Shown: positions 1 to 5,271 of the stretch, piece after piece
How positions within the stretch are numbered: the stretch's first letter is position 1
Layout of the letters: each line of letters starts with the position of its first letter
Source of the DNA: VGEM01 sp033764265
GTDB lineage: Bacteria; Pseudomonadota; Alphaproteobacteria; Rhodospirillales; Rhodospirillaceae
Direction: 5' to 3'
Assembly: GCA_033764265.1 (NCBI GenBank)
Contig: JANRJB010000419.1
Span: 1 to 7,691 of the forward strand
DNA: 7,691 nucleotides
Made by a program: the position numbers and the translations under genes
Notes under the pieces: generated by a model
Databases searched by the model: none
Seen by the model: only the letters and a program-made list of their open reading frames with translations
What the model was told of the DNA's origin: nothing

Positions 1-1
1 C

Positions 2-1516
2 GGCGACGCGGCGGTCGCGGCCGGCAAGGCCGGCGAGACGAGCCTGATGTCGGCCTTGGGCACCATCGCCTTCCCCAATTCAGGCAAGCCCGCCGCGCAA
101 GACCCGTTCCTGACCGGGGTGAAGGCCTTCTACAGCTTCGAATTTGACGAAGCGGGCGAGGCGTTTCGCGCCGCCCAGGCCGCCGATCCCGGCTTCGCGC
201 TCGCCTACTGGGGCGAGGCGATGAGCTACAACCATCCGCTCTGGGCCGAACAGGATTTCGTCGCCGCGCGCCGTACGCTCAACCGGTTCGCGCCGACGCC
301 GGAAGCCCGCGCCCAGAAAACCCCGGCCGGGCTGGAGCGCGACCTGATGCAGGCGGTCGACGTGCTCTACGGCGAAGGCGACAAGCGCAGCCGCGACGAG
401 GCTTACCTGAAGGCGATGCGGCGGCTGCTCGAGGTCCATCCCGATAACGACGAAGTGGCCGCGCTAACCGCGCTTTCGCTAATGGCCACGGTGCGCCCCG
501 GCGAGCCCAACTTGCGACGCTTGTTGCAGGCTGGCGCGCTTGCGCAATCGGTGTTCGCCCGCAATCCCAACCATCCGGGCGCGGCGCACTTCATCATCCA
601 CGCCTTCGACGACCCCGATCACGCCATCCTGGCGCTGCCGGCGGCGCGCGCCTATGCCGGCATCGCGCCCGACGCGCCACACGCCCTGCACATGCCCTCG
701 CACATCTTCGTGCAGCTCGGCATGTGGGACGGCGTGGTGGCCTCGAACGACGCCGCCTACAAGGCCGCGGTCGCCCACGCCGCACGCAAGAATCTGACGC
801 GCGGCCGCGATGACTTCCACGCGCTGTCGTGGCTGCAGTACGGAAATCTGATGTTGGGTCGCTTCGACGCGGCCCGCGAGAACCTGGCATGGGCGCGGGC
901 GACCGAACGCGATCACCCGAATGCCCGCGTTCATGACGGCGTGCTGTCGATGCTGGCGCGCTACGTGATCGAGACCGGGCGCTGGAACGAAATGCCGCTC
1001 GACATCGCGCCCGTGGCGGAGAAAGCCGCCGAACACGGCGGTGAACACGCCAAACACCGCGACGGCGGCAACGTCGACCTGCAATTCGCCGCCGGGCTGG
1101 CGGCCGCGCGGCTGGGCAAGGCCGACGCGGCCGAACGCGCGCTCGCCAACATCGCCGCGGCCCGCGCCCAGGCCGAGAAGCAGCCGGCCGGCGCCTACCG
1201 CGCCAAGACGATCGCCGTTGTCGAACACCAGTTGGCCGCCGAGATCGCGGCGGCCAAGGGCGACGCGTCGGGGGCGGAAGCGCGGCTCAAGCAGGCGGTG
1301 GCGCTGGAAGCGACCATGGACCCGCCCTCGGGCCCGCCGCAGCCGATGAAGCCGAGCTTCGAGCAGTACGGCGAATTTCTGCTGGCGGCGGGTCGCACCG
1401 CCGAGGCCGCCGCCCAGTTCGAGCAGGCGATGCTGCGCACGCCCAACCGCACGCCGTCGGTGCGCGGTCTGGCCCAGGCCCGGCCCCAGGCGGCGGAGAC
1501 GGCGGTGGCGCGCTAG
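2..1516 (+). CDS. TPR-repeat protein, probably exported; 5' end outside the window
   Basis: A tetratricopeptide-repeat protein of a family common in Gram-negative bacteria; its biochemical role is unknown and presumably involves protein-protein contact. The frame is open to the left edge. The first ATG is at 47, but 15 sense codons precede it and homologues I recall carry a signal peptide before the LGTIAFPNSG segment, so the true start is probably upstream. Counting from the ATG at 47, a TPR helix pair lies around residues 20-57 (KAFYSFEFDEAGEAF, then ALAYWGEAMSYNHPLW). The family's conserved core is at about 181-226: HFIIHAFDDPDH, then ALHMPSHIFVQLGMW. Further Ala-rich helical repeats follow, and the last TPR (about 440-470: YGEFLLAAGRTAEAAAQFEQA) is near the C-terminus. 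Several conserved His and Asp residues in the core could bind a metal, but this is speculation. The stop is TAG at 1514-1516. Confident of the family, not of the function. Confidence 0.85.
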   Translation, partial: GDAAVAAGKAGETSLMSALGTIAFPNSGKPAAQDPFLTGVKAFYSFEFDEAGEAFRAAQAADPGFALAYWGEAMSYNHPLWAEQDFVAARRTLNRFAPTPEARAQKTPAGLERDLMQAVDVLYGEGDKRSRDEAYLKAMRRLLEVHPDNDEVAALTALSLMATVRPGEPNLRRLLQAGALAQSVFARNPNHPGAAHFIIHAFDDPDHAILALPAARAYAGIAPDAPHALHMPSHIFVQLGMWDGVVASNDAAYKAAVAHAARKNLTRGRDDFHALSWLQYGNLMLGRFDAARENLAWARATERDHPNARVHDGVLSMLARYVIETGRWNEMPLDIAPVAEKAAEHGGEHAKHRDGGNVDLQFAAGLAAARLGKADAAERALANIAAARAQAEKQPAGAYRAKTIAVVEHQLAAEIAAAKGDASGAEARLKQAVALEATMDPPSGPPQPMKPSFEQYGEFLLAAGRTAEAAAQFEQAMLRTPNRTPSVRGLAQARPQAAETAVAR

Positions 1517-1587
1517 CGGAGCGGATCTCAACTCCGAACGAGGGCATGCACCGGGGTCAGGCCGATCAGAACCCGCCGGCCCGCAGC

Positions 1588-1602
1588 GTAAAGAATCCTG
1601 AC
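1588..1602 (+). promoter_or_regulatory. Putative enhancer site, distal copy (UAS1)
   Basis: The sequence GTAAAGAATCCTGAC matches the reverse complement of the motif at 1681-1695 at 14 of 15 positions. Each copy is itself an imperfect dyad, GTAAAG-nnn-CCTGAC, with 4 of 6 half-site positions pairing, as expected for a dimeric DNA-binding protein. Its centre lies about 190 bp upstream of the start of transcription predicted from the sigma-54 promoter, within the usual range for bacterial enhancer-binding proteins. The function is inferred. A PrsR-type activator, known to accompany PEP-CTERM systems, is a candidate; no such gene is in the window. Confidence 0.5.
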
Positions 1603-1680
1603 ATGCCCAAGCGTGGGACATTATGCCAATGAAATCAGGGTGTTTGCGCCCGGCGGACACCGCCAGAGCGGTGCCGGCCC

Positions 1681-1695
1681 GTCAGGAATCTTTAC
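1681..1695 (-). promoter_or_regulatory. Putative enhancer site, proximal copy (UAS2)
   Basis: GTCAGGAATCTTTAC is the inverted second copy of the motif at 1588-1602, differing only at the central base. Centre-to-centre spacing is 93 bp, and this copy is centred about 98 bp upstream of the predicted transcription start. Two widely spaced, oppositely oriented copies upstream of a -24/-12 promoter fit an enhancer-binding activator better than a terminator hairpin, because the loop would be 78 bases. This is inference from position and symmetry. Confidence 0.5.
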
Positions 1696-1733
1696 ACTTG
1701 CCGTGACCTAACCCCGACTCTCGCACGCAACAT

Positions 1734-1754
1734 CCTGGAAACAGGCACTTTTTT
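1734..1754 (+). terminator. Weak terminator-like hairpin with T-run
   Basis: A 4-bp stem CCTG/CAGG closed by a GAAA tetraloop is followed by CAC and then six T residues (1749-1754). It could terminate read-through from the TPR gene, but the stem is short, three bases separate it from the T-run, and it lies over 200 bases past the TPR stop. It also abuts the sigma-54 promoter, so the T-run may instead be an AT-rich upstream element of that promoter. Confidence 0.2.
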
Positions 1755-1759
1755 GAATC

Positions 1760-1775
1760 TGGCATGCGGATTGCA
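1760..1775 (+). promoter_or_regulatory. Sigma-54 (-24/-12) promoter
   Basis: TGGCATG, four bases, then TTGCA matches the RpoN consensus TGGCAYR-N4-TTGCW. The invariant GG (1761-1762) and GC (1773-1774) are present at the correct spacing. Transcription would start near 1786, leaving a leader of about 40 bases that contains the GAGGAA ribosome-binding site at 1811-1816 before the ATG at 1825. Sigma-54 control, with a PrsK/PrsR-like two-component activator, is a known association of PEP-CTERM protein genes, so promoter and downstream product agree. Confidence 0.75.
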
Positions 1776-1824
1776 GCGAATAGAAGAAAACCGGTGCGTG
1801 TTGGCGGAGCGAGGAACGATTGGC

Positions 1825-2772
1825 ATGAATGATGACGTGATGTCTGCCACTGAAAGACCGGCTTGGCGTCGTACCGTCGCAGCGGGCGCAATCGCCGCAG
1901 CGATGATCACGGCCGGTTGGCTTTCGCCGGCGGCGCAGGCAGCGCCGTTCCTCGCCAGCGTTTCGAATTTCGTGGTGTTCGGATTGGCCGGCGGCGACGT
2001 CACCATCAACTCGGCAACGTCGATCAGCGGCAATGTCGGATACGCGGCCAACGTCACCAGCACGACCAACCAAAAAGTCGACAGCTTCACCGGCGGCGTG
2101 TTCGTTCACTCGACCGCGACCTTCAACTACACCCCCGCGACGTTCGCGCCGTCGGGCGGCATTACCGTCGGCGGCGTGGCCAATACGCAGCTCAACCAGG
2201 CCAACGCCGACGCGCTGGCGGCAGCGGGCATAATGGCGGGCCTGGCGTCCACCCATGCCTCGCTCGGCAATGTGGTCGACAACCAAAACGTCGCCGTCAA
2301 TAGCCTGGGCGCCCTGAACGTGATCCCGATAGCCTCGCTCAAGCACAAGGAAGACACCTTCACGATCACCGGCGGTGCCAATGACGTGTTCGTTTTCAAC
2401 GTCGCCGGCAATTGGGATTACGACAACAGCCAGATCGTGCTGAATGGCGTCAACGCCAACAACGTGTTCTTCAACTTCCTCAGCGCGGCGGCCGAAATCG
2501 CCATCGGCAAGGCCGGCACGGTGTTCCAGGGCACGATCCTGGCGCCGCAAGGCTCGATCGACTACCACAATCCGGCGAGCTTTACCGGCCGCATCATCGG
2601 CCTCGACATCAACCTGCACTCGGATTTCAACATCGCCGCCCCGTTCGATCCGCCGCCACCGCCATCCGTGCCGGCGCCTGGATCGTTGGTTTTGTTCGCG
2701 CTGGGGCTGTTGGGTCTGCTGGTCGCGCGGAGCCGTCACATGTGCGCGACGATGGTCTTGGTCTCGAGGTAG
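1825..2772 (+). CDS. Choice-of-anchor A family exported protein with PEP-CTERM-type tail
   Basis: A 315-residue exported protein, predicted substrate of an exosortase (encoded elsewhere) and linked by its class to exopolysaccharide or biofilm matrix. The ATG at 1825 is chosen because GAGGAA lies 8 bases upstream and the sigma-54 start (about 1786) lies downstream of the alternative TTG at 1753. The signal peptide spans about 1-39: RPAWRR, a hydrophobic stretch, then cleavage at SPAAQA|AP. The choice-of-anchor A domain (about 44-272) begins SNFVVFGLAGGDVTI and ends with the typical FNFLSAAAEIAIG and FQGTILAPQGSI segments. A proline run (275-280) leads to the sorting tail: VPAPGS (282-287), a hydrophobic helix (288-300) and the basic ARSR (301-304). 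The motif reads PAP rather than PEP. Eleven extra residues (305-315, HMCATMVLVSR) are the antisense of the aldehyde dehydrogenase 3' end, which is unusual for this class. Exact role unknown. Confidence 0.85.
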   Translation: MNDDVMSATERPAWRRTVAAGAIAAAMITAGWLSPAAQAAPFLASVSNFVVFGLAGGDVTINSATSISGNVGYAANVTSTTNQKVDSFTGGVFVHSTATFNYTPATFAPSGGITVGGVANTQLNQANADALAAAGIMAGLASTHASLGNVVDNQNVAVNSLGALNVIPIASLKHKEDTFTITGGANDVFVFNVAGNWDYDNSQIVLNGVNANNVFFNFLSAAAEIAIGKAGTVFQGTILAPQGSIDYHNPASFTGRIIGLDINLHSDFNIAAPFDPPPPPSVPAPGSLVLFALGLLGLLVARSRHMCATMVLVSR

Positions 2773-4235
2773 AGTTCCAGGCTTTCCTTGCCGAACTCGC
2801 GGCCCCAGCCCGACTGCTTGAAGCCGCCGAACGGTGCGTTGATCCCCGCGAGCCCGTGAGTGTTGATGCCCATGGTGCCGGCCTTCACCCGCGCGGCCAG
2901 CTTGTGGGCGGTGGCGAGGTCGCGGGTCCAGACGCTGCCGACCAGGCCGTAGTCGGTGTCGTTGGCCAGCCGCGCGATGGCCTCCAGATCATCGGTGTCG
3001 AATGGCTGCACGGCGGTGACCGGCCCGAAAATTTCCTCGCGCACGATTTTCATGGTGCGGTTGGCGCCCGCGAACACCGTCGGTTCCATGAAATAGCCCT
3101 TGCGCGCAAGCCGATTGCCGCCGGTGATGAGGGTGGCGCCCTCTTTCGGTCCGGCGGCGACGTAGCTCTGCACGCGGGCCAACTGCTCGGCCGAGATCAG
3201 CGGCCCGATCATGTTGGCGGGGTCCAGTCCGGGGCCGATCTTCATGGTCTTCGCCACCGCCGCGACGCCCTCGACCACCATGTCGTAGATTTTGCGGTGG
3301 GCGAAGATGCGGCTGCCGCACATGCAGTTCTGGCCCTGCAGGAAGAACGCGGCGAAGGCGGCTGCCGGAATGGCGCGCTCCAGGTTGGCGTCGGGGAAGA
3401 TGATGAAAGGCGACTTGCCGCCCAGTTCCAGCGACACTTTTTTCAGGTTCCCGGCCGCGGTCTTGAGGATGATGCGGCCGACCTCGGTCGAGCCGGTGAA
3501 GGCGACCTTGTCCACGTCGGGGTGCGCGGTCAGCGCCGCGCCCGCGGTTTCGCCATAGCCGGTGACGATGTTGACCACGCCGGGCGGGAACCCGGCCTCG
3601 CCGATCAGTTCGCCCAGCACCAGCGCCGACAAGGGCGTTTGCTCGGCCGGCTTCAGCACCACCGTACAGCCGGCGGCCAGCGCGGGGCCCAGTTTCATCG
3701 CCGCCATGCCGAGCGGGTAGTTCCATGGCGTGATCTGGCCGACCACGCCGATCGGCTCCTTGCGCGTATAGGTCAGCACCTCGACGCCCGACATGGGCGG
3801 GTCGACCGGGATGGTGTCGCCCAGGATCTTGGTCGGCCAGCCGGCGTAGTAGCGGAACATGCTGGCGGCCAGCGGCACCGCCATTCCGCCAGCGGGGTTG
3901 AGCGGCATGCCGTTGTCGAGAATCTCCACTTCGGTCAGCTTCTGGCCGTTGGCCTCGATCAGTTCGGCCAGCTTCCACAACAGCTTCGACCGCTCCGACG
4001 GCGCCATGCGCGGCCACGGCCCGCTGTCGAAGGCGTGGCGCGCCGCTGCCACCGCGCGGTTGACGTCGGCGGTCTCGCCGGCCGGCACGACGGCGATGCG
4101 GGTCTCGCTGGCGGGATCGAAAACCTCGATCGTCTTGCCCGACGCAGCGTCTTCCCATTCGCCGCCGATCAGCAGGCGATGGCGCTTGCTCAGGAAGTCG
4201 GCGGTGGCGGGCGCGAGCGCGGTGGCGGTGGACAT
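2736..4235 (-). CDS. NAD(P)-dependent aldehyde dehydrogenase
   Basis: A 499-residue cytoplasmic enzyme of the aldehyde dehydrogenase superfamily, oxidising an aldehyde to a carboxylic acid with NAD(P)+. Length and motifs are complete: oxyanion Asn172 in TPWNYP, Lys195 in LKPAE, the cofactor loop FTGSTEVGR (246-254), general base Glu270 in LELGGKSP, catalytic Cys304 in GQNCMCGSR, Glu401 and Phe403 in EEIFGPV, and the C-terminal PFGGFKQSGWGRE. A second Cys at 306 lies near the nucleophile. The N-terminal and DNGMPL regions resemble the betaine/phenylacetaldehyde-type subgroup, but the substrate cannot be told from sequence. The start is supported by GGAGAAAGG 7 bases upstream. It lies 19 bases after the DUF1838 gene on the same strand, so the two are probably co-transcribed. 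Its last 37 bases overlap the convergent choice-of-anchor A gene. Confidence 0.95.
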   Translation of the reverse strand: MSTATALAPATADFLSKRHRLLIGGEWEDAASGKTIEVFDPASETRIAVVPAGETADVNRAVAAARHAFDSGPWPRMAPSERSKLLWKLAELIEANGQKLTEVEILDNGMPLNPAGGMAVPLAASMFRYYAGWPTKILGDTIPVDPPMSGVEVLTYTRKEPIGVVGQITPWNYPLGMAAMKLGPALAAGCTVVLKPAEQTPLSALVLGELIGEAGFPPGVVNIVTGYGETAGAALTAHPDVDKVAFTGSTEVGRIILKTAAGNLKKVSLELGGKSPFIIFPDANLERAIPAAAFAAFFLQGQNCMCGSRIFAHRKIYDMVVEGVAAVAKTMKIGPGLDPANMIGPLISAEQLARVQSYVAAGPKEGATLITGGNRLARKGYFMEPTVFAGANRTMKIVREEIFGPVTAVQPFDTDDLEAIARLANDTDYGLVGSVWTRDLATAHKLAARVKAGTMGINTHGLAGINAPFGGFKQSGWGREFGKESLELYLETKTIVAHM

Positions 4236-4242
4236 GGGTTCG

Positions 4243-4251
4243 CCTTTCTCC
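4243..4251 (-). promoter_or_regulatory. Ribosome-binding site of the aldehyde dehydrogenase gene
   Basis: On the minus strand GGAGAAAGG lies 7 bases before the ATG, inside the 19-base gap after the DUF1838 stop codon. It fixes the aldehyde dehydrogenase start at 4235 and supports translation from a shared message. Confidence 0.6.
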
Positions 4252-4254
4252 GTC

Positions 4255-5079
4255 TCAGACGGGCAGCCCCGGCACCTGGTAGGGTACCTGGGCCCGCAGT
4301 TTGTCGATCTCGGCCATGGTCGTGGGCGGGGCCGTCCACAACGGCGCCTTATCGCGGATGATCGCCTTCAACCAGGTGTTCGGGATGTCGTCGAAGGTGG
4401 CGTAGCGCCAGCCGTGCTGGTTGGCGATGCGGCCTTCCAGGTTGGTGCCGACCCAGCTCATCTGATATCGCGCCGGCAGCTCCGATATGCGCGGGCCGTT
4501 GTCGAAGTAGTCGTAGACCTCGCCGCTGGTCGCCACCGGGCCGCCGGGGCCGGGGCGCACCGGAAACGAGGCGTAGTTGACGTGCACCTGGTCGGCGATG
4601 CGGTTGACGGTGTAGGTCACGCCCGCGCCGCCCGTGCGGATGGCGCGCAGGTCGTGGCTTTCCACGGCGTAGTCGATGCGGCCGTCGACCAGGGTGAAGG
4701 TGCGCACCTGGTAGGCGAAAATGCTGGGCCGTTCCGGCTTGCCCGAGGTGGGGTTGGTCGCCATGTCGTCGCGCGCGGGGTCCATGAAGAAGAATATCTT
4801 GCGCGACAGCGACACCGCCGATGTCGCGCTGCGGAAGGCCTTGGGCGTGACCCATGTTTCGACGCCGACCATGCGGCTTGCAACCTTGCCGCCGTCCTTG
4901 ATCGGGCGCACCAGACCGTCGGAGTACCAATAGGCCGGTTGCCCGTCGTCGCCGCCACGCATGGCGATCCAGGCGTTGAAATCGTCGCGCGTGGTCTTCG
5001 GCATCTGCGCCTCGCTGGGGGATGCGGCCAGCACGCCCAGGGCGGCGGCCAGGGTGGTGCGTCGGGACAACTCACTCAT
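4255..5079 (-). CDS. DUF1838 family protein with Tat-type signal peptide
   Basis: A 274-residue protein that I assign to DUF1838, a family without known function found mostly in proteobacteria. The N-terminus MSELSRRTTLAAALGVLAAS carries a twin-arginine pair (Arg6-Arg7) in an SRRTTL context, a hydrophobic core and a likely cleavage at SEA|Q (about 24). This suggests export to the periplasm in folded form, although the +2 aromatic of the Tat consensus is replaced by Thr. The mature part has family-like aromatic stretches: DGQPAYWYSDGLVRP (45-59), RKIFFFMDPARDD (93-105), EVYDYFDNG and YQMSWVGTNLEGR. No catalytic motif is evident. It is first in an apparent operon with the aldehyde dehydrogenase and diverges from the TonB-dependent receptor. 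The start at 5079 has only a weak Shine-Dalgarno. The family call is from recall of its sequence pattern. Confidence 0.75.
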   Translation of the reverse strand: MSELSRRTTLAAALGVLAASPSEAQMPKTTRDDFNAWIAMRGGDDGQPAYWYSDGLVRPIKDGGKVASRMVGVETWVTPKAFRSATSAVSLSRKIFFFMDPARDDMATNPTSGKPERPSIFAYQVRTFTLVDGRIDYAVESHDLRAIRTGGAGVTYTVNRIADQVHVNYASFPVRPGPGGPVATSGEVYDYFDNGPRISELPARYQMSWVGTNLEGRIANQHGWRYATFDDIPNTWLKAIIRDKAPLWTAPPTTMAEIDKLRAQVPYQVPGLPV

Positions 5080-5271
5080 GGCGAACTCATGTGTTGCGAT
5101 CCCGTGAATGTCGGGGGGACCGCACCGTAGCGGTCGGCCCCGGGGCCGGGCAAGCGCGAGCGGATGTTACGCATTGTTGCAATCCAATACGCGGTCCCCG
5201 GGACAAACCTGCGCACGGTGCGACGCGCTCCTGTAGACTGGCCGCTGGGTGTGAACGAAGCGGGGCCGGGT
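5080..5271. promoter_or_regulatory. Shared divergent promoter region with palindromes
   Basis: This gap separates the divergent DUF1838 and receptor genes (84 bases if the receptor starts at 5164, 192 if at 5272). It contains a perfect 6-bp inverted repeat GACCGC (5118-5123) / GCGGTC (5130-5135) around a 6-base spacer, a 12-bp perfect palindrome GGCCCCGGGGCC (5136-5147), the dyad ATTG-TTG-CAAT (5173-5183) and the palindrome GTCCCCGGGAC (5194-5204). Any of these could be an operator controlling both directions. GC-rich palindromes are easy to find by chance here, and I see no convincing -35/-10 pair. Confidence 0.35.

Larger units (their letters stand above)
1517..1824. other. 308-bp intergenic region with sigma-54 control elements
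   Basis: No credible gene lies here. The longest short frame with an ATG (from 1623, 27 codons) has no ribosome-binding site. Seen directly: a 5-bp dyad just after the TPR stop (CGGAG 1517-1521 with CTCCG 1532-1536); a paired 15-bp motif (1588-1602 and 1681-1695); between the two copies a small dyad (ATGCCCA 1603-1609 with TGGG 1614-1617) and a perfect 6-bp hairpin (CACCGC 1658-1663, loop CAGA, GCGGTG 1668-1673); a short GAAA-loop hairpin followed by six T at 1734-1754; and a sigma-54 promoter at 1760-1775. The region is less GC-rich than the flanking genes. Order and spacing suggest an upstream control region for the exported protein starting at 1825. Confidence 0.75.

Noticed and set aside
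1634..1646. Possible IHF site (AATCAG-n4-TTT) between the two enhancer-like motifs
   Set aside because: At least two mismatches to the IHF consensus, and it is not placed between the proximal site and the promoter.
479..1660. 393-codon open frame on the minus strand
   Set aside because: Opposite the TPR gene and compositionally an antisense shadow, with no homologue recognised.
1588..1695. The inverted pair as a transcription terminator or attachment site
   Set aside because: The loop of 78 bases is too long for an intrinsic terminator, no T-run follows, and no integrase or transposase is nearby.
1623..1706. Small 27-codon frame in the intergenic gap
   Set aside because: No ribosome-binding site, and it overlaps the proximal enhancer-like motif.
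2412..4361. 649-codon open frame on the plus strand
   Set aside because: It spans the end of the choice-of-anchor A gene out of frame and the antisense of the aldehyde dehydrogenase; Arg/His/Gly-rich with no domain.
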